A stretch of 64,000 nt of DNA from AC-32 sp963821495 (GTDB taxonomy: Bacteria; Actinomycetota; Thermoleophilia; Gaiellales; Gaiellaceae). Below the pieces are notes generated by a model, which did not search any database, was not told the origin of the DNA, and saw only the letters and a program-made list of their open reading frames with translations. Each line of letters begins with the position of its first letter. Positions within the stretch are counted from its first letter, which is position 1. The stretch is taken from positions 1,364,001 through 1,428,000 of the forward strand of contig CAWGEA010000003.1 of assembly GCA_963821495.1 (NCBI GenBank), in the 5' to 3' direction. Shown one piece after another: positions 8,641 to 16,306 of the stretch. The translations under genes and the position numbers were made by a program.

Positions 8641-10009
8641 GGGCCCGCTGGCCGAGCTCTTCCGCGCGACCGAGGCCGCTCAGCGGCAGGCCGAGAAGGA
8701 AGGGCGCGAGCCCGAGCCGGAGCAGCACGCCAAGCCCGAGCAGCAAGCGGCTGCCGCTGCGCCCCCCGAGCCGAGCCCGGTCGAGCCGAAGCCGAGCCCG
8801 GTCGAGCCGCCCGAGAAAACCGTCGAGCACGTGCCGGAGTGGGAGGAGGCCGCGCCGCCGCCTCCGCCGCCACCCCCGCCCGAGCCGGTCCGGCTGCCCG
8901 AGCGCGATCCCGAGCCGAGGCGGGAAGCGCCGCGGCCGAAGCTCGAGCCGCTGCCCGAGCCACCCCCGCGGCTGCACCGGGTGCCCGAGCCGGGCGCCTA
9001 CATCGCGGTCATCCGCGTGGTCGGCGTCGGCGGTGCGGGCCTGAACGCGGTCAACCGGATGATCGACGCCGACATCTCGCAGGTCGAGTTCGTCGCCGTC
9101 AACACGGACATCCAGCAGCTGCAGACGAGCGACGCGCCGGTGAAGATCCACATCGGCCGCGAGCTGACCGAGGGCCTCGGCTCCGGAGCCGACCCCGACC
9201 TTGGCCGCCGCGCTGCGGAGGAGGCGTACGACCAGATCAAGCGCGCCCTGCGCGGCTCGGACATGGTCTTCGTGACCGCGGGCGAGGGCGGCGGCACCGG
9301 CTCGGGCGCGGCCCCCGTCGTCGCGCGCATCGCGAAGGAGCTCGGCGCGCTCACGGTCGGCATCGTCACCACGCCGTTCACCTTCGAGGGCACACGGCGG
9401 CACAAGCAGGCGACAGACGGCGTCGACACGCTGCGCGCGAACTGCGACACCGTGATCGTCGTGCCGAACGAGCGGCTGCTAGAGGTGCTCGACCGCGAGA
9501 CGTCGATGCTGGACGCCTTCCGCATCGCCGACGACGTCCTCCGCCAGGGCGTGCAGGGCATCTGCGACCTGATCACGCTTCCGGGCCTGATCAACCTCGA
9601 CTTCGCTGACGTGCGCACGATCATGAAGGACGCGGGCACGGCGCTGATGGGGATCGGCTTCTCGCAGACCGGCGACAACCGCGCGCGCGAGGCAGCCGAG
9701 CGGGCGCTGCGCTCGCCGCTGATCGAGACCGACGTCGGCGGCGCCAAGGGCATCCTGCTCTCGATCGCCGGCGGCGACGACCTCTCGCTCTTCGAGGTGA
9801 ACGAGGCCGCCGAGGTCGTACGCCAGGCCGCCACCGACGACACGAACATCATCTTCGGCGCGACCGTCGACGACCGGCTCACGGGCCAGGTCTGGGTGAC
9901 AGTCGTGGCGACGGGCTTCGGCTCTCGCGGAGCGCAGCGCCGGGTCACGATGCGTGCCGAGACGAGCGGCGACGAACCGCTCGAGCCGCCGAGCTTCCTG
10001 CAGAGCTAA
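8612..10009 (+). CDS. ftsZ: FtsZ with an N-terminal disordered extension
   Basis: A 465-residue tubulin-like GTPase. Residues ~1-127 form an unusual Glu/Pro-rich extension: a short helical head (GPLAELFRATEAAQRQ), then repeated PEPSPVEP-type sequence and a run of nine prolines. The FtsZ fold follows: GVGGAGLNAVNRM, the glycine-rich GTP-binding GEGGGTGSGAAP near residue 230, and the catalytic loop LINLDFADV near 325. The domain is therefore intact. The usual long C-terminal linker is almost missing. Only ~20 residues separate the fold from a typical C-terminal peptide, LEPPSFLQS, which in other bacteria binds SepF or FtsA. A perfect AAAGGAGG precedes ATG 8612 inside parA, fixing this start. 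Whether this is the only FtsZ of the cell or a second copy cannot be seen here. Confidence 0.93.
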   Translation: MARRRASMREGPLAELFRATEAAQRQAEKEGREPEPEQHAKPEQQAAAAAPPEPSPVEPKPSPVEPPEKTVEHVPEWEEAAPPPPPPPPPEPVRLPERDPEPRREAPRPKLEPLPEPPPRLHRVPEPGAYIAVIRVVGVGGAGLNAVNRMIDADISQVEFVAVNTDIQQLQTSDAPVKIHIGRELTEGLGSGADPDLGRRAAEEAYDQIKRALRGSDMVFVTAGEGGGTGSGAAPVVARIAKELGALTVGIVTTPFTFEGTRRHKQATDGVDTLRANCDTVIVVPNERLLEVLDRETSMLDAFRIADDVLRQGVQGICDLITLPGLINLDFADVRTIMKDAGTALMGIGFSQTGDNRAREAAERALRSPLIETDVGGAKGILLSIAGGDDLSLFEVNEAAEVVRQAATDDTNIIFGATVDDRLTGQVWVTVVATGFGSRGAQRRVTMRAETSGDEPLEPPSFLQS

Positions 10010-10972
10010 CTGCCGCGCTCGCTCGTCATCTCGTACTTCGAGCCGCAGGAGCTCGAGACGATCCTGTCTGCGGTGCTGGCGGCGGACGTGCCGGCTGCCG
10101 CGCCGCTCTTCGTCGGGAGCTACGGCGTCTCCGACGAGCTCGCGGCGCAGGTGCACGAGCTGCGGGGCGCGCGCTATGCACCGATGTTCCAGATCCAGCC
10201 CGGCTGGTTCTGGGAGCGGAGGCGGCTCGATCGCGCCGCCACGCGCAAGCTGCTCGCGCGGAACCCGCGCTCGGACAAATTTACGGGACCGCTGCCGCCG
10301 CTCGCGCAGCTGCTGCGCCTGCCGAGTGCCACGCGTGTGAGCTGGGGCATCGAGCTGGGCGCGCGCTTCCGTGACGCGCTGCGCGCGGCCGCGGTCGCCG
10401 ATACCTGGCAGCTCGACGAGATCGTCGCCGAGTGCGCCGGAGCCCAAGGCCGCGCGTACCGCGAGCTGACCCGCGGCGTGCTGCGCGGGCTCGCGCTCGG
10501 CCGCCCGGCGCTCGGCGACGGTTCGAGCCGCGGCCTCGTCTGGTGGGCAAAGACGGCGCTCGTGCTGCCCTCGCAACGCCTGACACCCGAGCTGAGCGCC
10601 TTCTGGCGGATGCTCGACCGCGCCTGCCTCGGACTGATCGGCGAGGAGTACCCGGAGTTCGTGGGCGACCCGCGAGTAGCGGCGCGGCAGGCCGCTGCTG
10701 GGCACGACCGACTCTTGCGCGGCGGGCCGGTCCGGCGACGACTCGCGCGGAAGTACGTCAGCGGCCTGACGCCCGGGTTCCGGCTCGTGCCCGGTCTCGG
10801 CGGCAACACGCGCCGGCTACCGCGCGTCGAGGCCGAGAGCTGGCGTGCCGCCTTCCTGCGCGCCCGGGCCGAGGCGCACGTGTCGGGGTTCGCCGAGTTC
10901 AACTTCCGCTTCGAGAACAGCTCGCCGCGCGTCATCCGCGAGCTGCTGCGCGAGCTCGCGCCGCTGCTCTGA
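10010..10972 (+). CDS. hypothetical protein, about 320 aa, probable CTG start
   Basis: Coding sequence continues upstream of the first conventional start (GTG 10073) right back to the ftsZ stop, with residues LPRSLVISYFEPQELETIL that look like a real N terminus. The base after the ftsZ stop begins a CTG codon, which would be a rare start. The protein is soluble, rich in Arg and Ala, and has conserved-looking blocks: IQPGWFWERRRLD, RGLVWWAKTALVLPSQRL, KYVSGLTPGFRLVPGLG and ending FRFENSSPRVIRELLRELAP. I do not recognise the family. Its position directly behind parA-ftsZ suggests co-expression with them. If the CTG start is wrong, the protein is 299 residues. Confidence 0.6.
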   Translation: MPRSLVISYFEPQELETILSAVLAADVPAAAPLFVGSYGVSDELAAQVHELRGARYAPMFQIQPGWFWERRRLDRAATRKLLARNPRSDKFTGPLPPLAQLLRLPSATRVSWGIELGARFRDALRAAAVADTWQLDEIVAECAGAQGRAYRELTRGVLRGLALGRPALGDGSSRGLVWWAKTALVLPSQRLTPELSAFWRMLDRACLGLIGEEYPEFVGDPRVAARQAAAGHDRLLRGGPVRRRLARKYVSGLTPGFRLVPGLGGNTRRLPRVEAESWRAAFLRARAEAHVSGFAEFNFRFENSSPRVIRELLRELAPLL

Positions 10973-10973
10973 A

Positions 10974-11390
10974 TCAGCCGGAGAGCGGAACAGGCACCAG
11001 ACGCCGAGCCGCCGCGACCACGGTCGCGTGGACGCCGTCGCCGAACGGAGAGCGCTTGAGCTCGACGTACACGTCGCCGACTCGCACGTAACCCAGCCGA
11101 ACGCGTCGATGCCGAGATAGCCCGGAGGTGTAGACGGCCGCTCCGGCGCCCAGACAGCGAAGGGCCTCGTCGATTCGACGATCACGAGCGAGCCTCTCGT
11201 CGGATGCCTCCGGCGAACCTCTCCGTAGACAAGAGCGATGACAGGGGTCACACGGGGCGGCGCGCCGCTCGCGGGCCCGTAACCGGTCGTGACGTCCTGC
11301 CCGAAAGAGCGCCTCGCTTGGATCGGTCACGACCTGCACTTCGTTCGCCGAGGCGAAACGTAACGCGGGTTCCTGTTCGCGCGCCTCCAT
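10974..11390 (-). CDS. doubtful small ORF, possibly a gene remnant
   Basis: The C-terminal half of this 138-codon frame (VYTSGLSRHRRVRLGYVRVGDVYVELKRSP and on to a Val/Ala-rich end) has alternating hydrophobic residues like a real beta-rich protein. The N-terminal half is Arg-rich and resembles a shadow. A second minus-strand frame at 11140-11251 (VIALVYGEVRRRHP) also looks coding-like, so a frameshifted remnant is possible. The region 10973-11506 otherwise holds nothing I can identify. Its base composition is less GC-rich than the surroundings. Confidence 0.25.
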   Translation of the reverse strand: MEAREQEPALRFASANEVQVVTDPSEALFRAGRHDRLRARERRAAPCDPCHRSCLRRGSPEASDERLARDRRIDEALRCLGAGAAVYTSGLSRHRRVRLGYVRVGDVYVELKRSPFGDGVHATVVAAARRLVPVPLSG

Positions 11391-11506
11391 CTCGTGAACG
11401 CCACGAGGTCGAGATCTAGTCGCGTCTAGCGACGAACACCTAGTTGATTCACCACGGTCACCGGCATTACGATCGCGCTCTTAACGGGTAGCGAGAGGGG
11501 GGAAAT

Positions 11507-12886
11507 GTGTGCGGCCGGTTCCTTACGAGGACGACCTCGACGATCATGCTCGCGTTTGCGGGCGCTCTAGCCATGGCGACCCTCGCGACTGCCGCCGGGC
11601 CGCCCCTCAACTTCAACGTCACCGCCATGCCTGGAAACGAGGCGGAGGACGCGATCGCGGTCAACCCCACCAATCCTTCTAACGTCGTGGCGATGTCGAC
11701 GTTGCCGGACGTCGTCGCAGGCCTCGCCGTGGGCGTCTCCTTCAACGGCGGCCAGACTTGGGCGCGGCGTGTGATCGGAACGGCCGGCGACCCGCTCGGC
11801 GAGATCTGCTGCGATCAACAGCTCGCCTGGGACCGGTTCGGAAACCTCTGGATGACCTACCTGGTGAACACGAACGGCCACGTCCTCGTCGCACTCTCTA
11901 CGAATGGAGGGATCTCGTTCACGAAGGTCGCGGACGTCGTGACGAACGGCGATCAGCCGTCGATCGCCGTCGGCCAGAACAGCGTCTGGATCAGCTATAC
12001 GTTCTTCCCAGGAACGCAGATTCAGGCGTTCGGGGCACCCATCACCGGGCCTGGCCAGTTCGGGAGCTTCACCGCACCGGAGAGCGTCCCCAGCCCCCAC
12101 AGCAACGGTGATTACGGCGACACCGCGGTCAGCCCGGCCGGTCAGGTCATGGTCACCTATCAGAATGCAACGAACGGCCAGGGCGGGACGAACATCTACA
12201 CGGCCGTTGACCCGGACGGCCTGGGGCCGGCCGGATTCACTCCGGGGAGCCTCGCCGCAAACAGCCGTGTCGCCCACAGCCACGTCGGCGGCTTCGACTT
12301 CATTCCCGCCCAGCCGGATCGCTCGATCGACGCCGAGGCAAACCTCGCCTGGGACCGGAGCGGCGGCTCCCACACTGGGCGCGTCTACCTCGTCTGGACG
12401 CAGGAGACGCCGAACGAGAGCGACAACACGGACATCATGCTCCAACACTCCGACGACGACGGCGCGACCTGGTCGCCTGCTGTCCAGCTGAACGACGACC
12501 ACACGACCAACAGCCAGTACGACCCAGCGATCGCCCTCGACCAATCCAGCGGCGACGTTGCCGTCTCCTGGTACGACACCCGAAACGACCTCGGAAGTGG
12601 GGGGAGCGGAGACACCGACGGCATTCCGAACGACGACTTTCAGATCTGGGCGACGGACTCGACGAATGGCGGGATCTCGTGGGCCCCGAACTTCCGCGTG
12701 AGCCAAGGAACGTCAAACGCGATCGACGCGAACAGCTACTTCGACGTCGGCGACTACACGCACGCCGCCTTCGTTGCCGGCTCGTTCTGGCCGGCGTGGT
12801 CGGACAACTCGAACAGCACCGGCGACAACCCGGACGGAACGCTGCACCAGCTCGACCTCTACACAGCGAAGGTGTCGATCCCGTAA
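11507..12886 (+). CDS. secreted BNR-repeat (sialidase-like) beta-propeller protein
   Basis: The 459-residue product has an N-terminal signal sequence (positively charged start, then MLAFAGALAMATLATAAG) from GTG 11507, preceded by AGGGGGG. The mature protein contains at least four Asp-box/BNR motifs of the S-x-D/N-x-G-x-T-W type: SFNGGQTW, STNGGISF, SDDDGATW and STNGGISW. These mark a six-bladed propeller like that of sialidases. The arginine triad of true sialidases is not evident, so enzymatic activity is uncertain; many actinobacterial proteins of this class are of unknown function. Codon choice is less GC-biased than in neighbouring genes. A strong hairpin lies about 30 bases after the stop. 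Confidence 0.8.
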   Translation: MCGRFLTRTTSTIMLAFAGALAMATLATAAGPPLNFNVTAMPGNEAEDAIAVNPTNPSNVVAMSTLPDVVAGLAVGVSFNGGQTWARRVIGTAGDPLGEICCDQQLAWDRFGNLWMTYLVNTNGHVLVALSTNGGISFTKVADVVTNGDQPSIAVGQNSVWISYTFFPGTQIQAFGAPITGPGQFGSFTAPESVPSPHSNGDYGDTAVSPAGQVMVTYQNATNGQGGTNIYTAVDPDGLGPAGFTPGSLAANSRVAHSHVGGFDFIPAQPDRSIDAEANLAWDRSGGSHTGRVYLVWTQETPNESDNTDIMLQHSDDDGATWSPAVQLNDDHTTNSQYDPAIALDQSSGDVAVSWYDTRNDLGSGGSGDTDGIPNDDFQIWATDSTNGGISWAPNFRVSQGTSNAIDANSYFDVGDYTHAAFVAGSFWPAWSDNSNSTGDNPDGTLHQLDLYTAKVSIP

Positions 12887-12913
12887 GTCCGGCGATTTGG
12901 ACGCTTCGCTCTG

Positions 12914-12950
12914 GCGTCCCCGGCAGCAGCGCGGTGGCTGCCGGGGACGC
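12914..12950 (+). terminator. intrinsic hairpin terminator
   Basis: A perfect 14-bp stem (GCGTCCCCGGCAGC with its complement) and a 9-base loop follow the BNR protein gene. The following TTAACC is only weakly T-rich. The remaining interval up to 13179 (293 bases from the stop at 12886) holds no gene that I can support. Confidence 0.7.
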
Positions 12951-13179
12951 TTAACCGGCCCAGGGCACCGGTTTCTGAGAAGGCGTTGCGTGACACCCGT
13001 TGCGGTCCACCGCATTCGGTTGAAATCTTGCGCGGGTTCGACTCCGCTACCTCCGGCTGAACGTCTTCGTGACAGGATGCGATCCGAGTGAGAGGTTTCG
13101 GGGAGTGGGGGCGTTCGCGGGCAACGCCGACGAGGGGCAGGTATTGCCTACTCAAGCGCAGTTTCAGGTGTGAAGCAGG

Positions 13180-14592
13180 GTGACTGAGAGCCCGGTCGCG
13201 GCGAGCGAGGCCCTGATTCCGGATCGTCCGCTGATGTCTCCGCGGAGGTTGATCCTTCCTCTCGCGCTCGCCCAGTTCATCTGCAGTTTCGCCGGCTCGA
13301 ACATGAACGTGATGATCGCCGACATCAGCGACGACCTGGATACGACCGTGAAGGGCGTGCAGACCGCGATCACCCTTTTCTTGTTGGTCATGGCGATCCT
13401 GATGATCCCGTGTAGCAAGCTGACCGACCGCTGGGGCCGCAAACGGTGCCTGATGTGGGGTCTCACGCTGTACGGGGTTGGTGCTTTGCTGAGCGCGGTC
13501 TCGCCGAACCTCGGAGTGCTGATCCTCGGGAACTCGGTGTTCGAGGGCGTCGGCACGGCGCTGTTGATTCCGCCTGTCTACATCCTCGCGACGCTGTGGT
13601 TCAGTGATCTCACCTCGCGTGCCTGGGCCTTCGGCGCGATCAGCGGGCTGGGCGGCATCGGCGCGGCGGCGGGCCCGTTGATCGGCGGCGTGATCGCCAC
13701 GGGCATCAGCTGGCGGGCCGCGTTCGTCTTCCAGGCCCTGGTCGTAGCGACGATCCTGGTGCTGAGTCGTCGTCTCGTCGATCCGCTCCCGCCGGACCCG
13801 ACACGTCCATTCGACGCCGTCGGGGCGATCCTGTCGGCTGTCGGCATGTTCTTCGTGGTCTTCGGGATCCTGCAGGCCGGCACGCGCAACGTGCTGTTCG
13901 TGGTGTGCGTCGTGCTCGGCCTCGCGTTCCTACTCGGGTTCTTCTTCTACATCCGCGCACGCGAGCGTGCCGGGAAGGAGCCGCTTCTGTCGACGAGGCT
14001 GTTCAGGAACCGCACGTGCAACCTGGCTCTCGTCACCCAGAACATGCAGTGGCTTCTGCTCATGGGCGTCTCGTTCGTCGTCTCCGTGTTCCTGCAAGAG
14101 GTTCGCGGGTACAGCGCGATCGGGACCGGCGTCGTGTTCACCGCTGCGACCGTGGGCGTCCTCGTCTCGTCCTTCGCCGCTCAGCGACTCGCGAAGAAGT
14201 TCTCGCAGCGGACGCTGATCGTCGGCGGCTTCCTCGTCACCCTGGGCGGAATCGGGCTCTTGCTCGCCTTCGTGCATTCGTCCTCGAAGGTCGTCGCGTT
14301 CGTTCCCGGACTTCTGCTCGTCGGTCTCGGCCTGGGTGCGATGCTGACTCCTTCGGTGAACGTCGTCCAATCGAGCTTCCCCGAGGAGCTGCAGGGTGAG
14401 ATCTCGGGTCTCTCACGCAGCGTGTCGAATCTGGGCTCGACCTTCGGCACCGCCATCGCCGGCACGATCCTGGTGTCTGTCATCGCCCTGGGAACGAAGT
14501 CCTACGCGGTCGCGATGATCGTTCTCGCCGCCTTCGGGCTCATCGGGCTCGTCGCGGCCCTGCGCCTTCCTGCCAAGATCGAGAGGGCGTAG
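13180..14592 (+). CDS. MFS transporter, DHA2 (EmrB/QacA) family
   Basis: A 470-residue polytopic membrane protein with about 14 hydrophobic segments. The loop motif KLTDRWGRKRCLMWG after the second helix is the major-facilitator motif A. The segment GGIGAAAGPLIGGVI fits antiporter motif C of drug:proton antiporters. ANLNVMIADI-like sequence in helix 1 (SNMNVMIADISDDL) and the length fit the DHA2 drug-efflux branch. It would export small toxic molecules using the proton gradient. The start is GTG 13180. No regulator gene adjoins it, and the upstream 290 bases carry only a hairpin. Confidence 0.9.
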   Translation: MTESPVAASEALIPDRPLMSPRRLILPLALAQFICSFAGSNMNVMIADISDDLDTTVKGVQTAITLFLLVMAILMIPCSKLTDRWGRKRCLMWGLTLYGVGALLSAVSPNLGVLILGNSVFEGVGTALLIPPVYILATLWFSDLTSRAWAFGAISGLGGIGAAAGPLIGGVIATGISWRAAFVFQALVVATILVLSRRLVDPLPPDPTRPFDAVGAILSAVGMFFVVFGILQAGTRNVLFVVCVVLGLAFLLGFFFYIRARERAGKEPLLSTRLFRNRTCNLALVTQNMQWLLLMGVSFVVSVFLQEVRGYSAIGTGVVFTAATVGVLVSSFAAQRLAKKFSQRTLIVGGFLVTLGGIGLLLAFVHSSSKVVAFVPGLLLVGLGLGAMLTPSVNVVQSSFPEELQGEISGLSRSVSNLGSTFGTAIAGTILVSVIALGTKSYAVAMIVLAAFGLIGLVAALRLPAKIERA

Positions 14593-14650
14593 CCCGCTCC
14601 CCGCATCTCTGCGTTCGGACGCAAACCGTCAGAACCGGGATTCCGTCGGG

Positions 14651-16306
14651 CTAGCGGTCGCAGACGCGCGAGCGTTCGCCAGTGACCGCGGAGGCGAGCG
14701 CGCGGCCGGCGCTCACATGGAAGGCGAGCGCGAGACGCCCCGCCCGCCGTGCCTCGACCGTCGTCATCCCGTCCGGACGGCGGCTCAGGCATGCGTGCTC
14801 GGCGCGCCAGTACGGCGAGTAGCGCACGGCGAGGCGGTAGCGGCCCGGATGCGCCAGCTGGAGCACGACGCGCGTGCCCGTCAGCCGCACGACGTGCGGT
14901 GCGTCCGGGCCGGTGAGGATCGGCTGCGGCCTCGGAACCGCGAAGACCGTGAGCTCGGAGGTCGTGAACACGCGCTTCAGCCCGGAATGGCCGCCCCGCA
15001 GCAGCGCCGCCTCGCCGCGGGCGCTGTAGTCGGCCGGCGCCGTCGTCAGCACCACGTAGCGGACGCCGAGGCGGCGCAGCCACGCACGGTACGACGACGC
15101 CCCGAGCTCGTCGTAGAGCAGCTGGTTCTGCGGGAAGTCGTCCTGTCGGTAGCCGCCCCGGGCGAGCGGGATCTGCGCCTCTGCGAGGTAGACAGCGGCC
15201 CAGTGGCCGGTCGTGTCGACCACCTCGACGCGGTACGAGGGCGACAGGTGCGTACGCAGGAAGCCGATCGCCGGAGCCCAGTACGCCCGCCCCGCGGCGG
15301 GGTCGCCGCGGCTCTTGAGGTAGCTCCCGGCGATCGGCGAGACGTTCCAGGAGATCGCGAGTGCGAGCACGCCGAGGGCCACCGGCAGCGGGCGCCAGCG
15401 GCGGAGCGAGAGCGTCAGCACGGCCAGCGGGATCGCCGCGTAGCGCAGCCGCAGCACGTTCTCGCCCACCGCGCTCGGGATCGCGAAGGCCCCGAGCACG
15501 GCGGCGAGGTAGACGGCGAACATCCACCACAGCGGCCCGGCACGCTCCACGCGCCAGGACATCGCGAGGCCGAGGACGCAGAAGACCAGCGCCGCCAGCA
15601 GCTCCTGCCAGGAGAACGGGTACCGGCCCGACCCCGGGAAGGCGCGCCAGAGCGCGACCTCGACCACGCCGAAGAGCAGGATCGTCAACGCCGGTGCGAG
15701 CAGCGCGCGCCGGTCGCTCCAGCGGGCGATGCCGAAGCCGGCGAGCAGCAGCGCGAGCAGCAGAAAGGCCAGCGGGCTGGCGGCGAGCGTCAAGGCGGCA
15801 AACAGCGCGAACCGCCACAGCCGACGCGCCTGCAGCGCCCAGATCGCGAGCAGCGCGAGCGCCGCTCCGAGCGCGAACGGAAACGCGGCCGAGAAGACGA
15901 TCCCGCACCAGACGACCGCGAACGTCCGGCTCGACCACCGCGCCGTCGGCCCCCATTCGCGTGAGACGACGACCGCGAACGCGAGTGCGGCCGTGGACAC
16001 CGTCGCCACGGCGAGCAGCCGGATCCCGAGCAGCGCCGCGAGCGGGTAGTAGAGGACGCTGTAGGTGACGAAGCTGTAGCGCCCGGCGTACCAGAAGTTG
16101 TTCCAGAGCGCGAAGCCGTCGTTGAGGAAGAGCGTGCGCTGGTACGCGTGCTCGGCCAGGTCCGCGCCGGGCGGGCCGAGCCAGACGAGCGCGGCGGCGA
16201 GCGCCGCAGCAGCTGCGGCGGCGATCGTTGCCTCGCGCAGGACGGGGGTCTCGCGAGTCAGGGCACCACGAGGATAACCCGCGGGCCCCAGTAGCCTTGC
16301 GCCCAT
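14651..16306 (-). CDS. polytopic membrane protein, possible GT-C-like glycosyltransferase
   Basis: The ~551-residue product has about ten to eleven transmembrane helices in the first 370 residues and a soluble ~170-residue C-terminal domain expected outside the membrane (RVEVVDTTGHWAAVYLAEAQIPLARGG, GVRYVVLTTAPADYS). An acidic loop after the first helix (PPGADLAEHAYQRTLFLNDG) and this architecture resemble GT-C-fold, lipid-dependent sugar transferases of actinobacteria. I see no decisive catalytic motif, so the call is tentative. The only in-frame conventional start is ATG 16306, and it overlaps the ATG of the divergent gamma-glutamyltransferase gene in one CATG. Confidence 0.68.
   Translation of the reverse strand: MGARLLGPAGYPRGALTRETPVLREATIAAAAAAALAAALVWLGPPGADLAEHAYQRTLFLNDGFALWNNFWYAGRYSFVTYSVLYYPLAALLGIRLLAVATVSTAALAFAVVVSREWGPTARWSSRTFAVVWCGIVFSAAFPFALGAALALLAIWALQARRLWRFALFAALTLAASPLAFLLLALLLAGFGIARWSDRRALLAPALTILLFGVVEVALWRAFPGSGRYPFSWQELLAALVFCVLGLAMSWRVERAGPLWWMFAVYLAAVLGAFAIPSAVGENVLRLRYAAIPLAVLTLSLRRWRPLPVALGVLALAISWNVSPIAGSYLKSRGDPAAGRAYWAPAIGFLRTHLSPSYRVEVVDTTGHWAAVYLAEAQIPLARGGYRQDDFPQNQLLYDELGASSYRAWLRRLGVRYVVLTTAPADYSARGEAALLRGGHSGLKRVFTTSELTVFAVPRPQPILTGPDAPHVVRLTGTRVVLQLAHPGRYRLAVRYSPYWRAEHACLSRRPDGMTTVEARRAGRLALAFHVSAGRALASAVTGERSRVCDR

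Noticed and set aside
13025..13062. tRNA-like T-arm (GCGGGTTCGACTCCGC) before the MFS gene
   Set aside because: No acceptor, D arm or anticodon arm can be folded around it, so it is not a tRNA. A degenerate att remnant is conceivable but unsupported.
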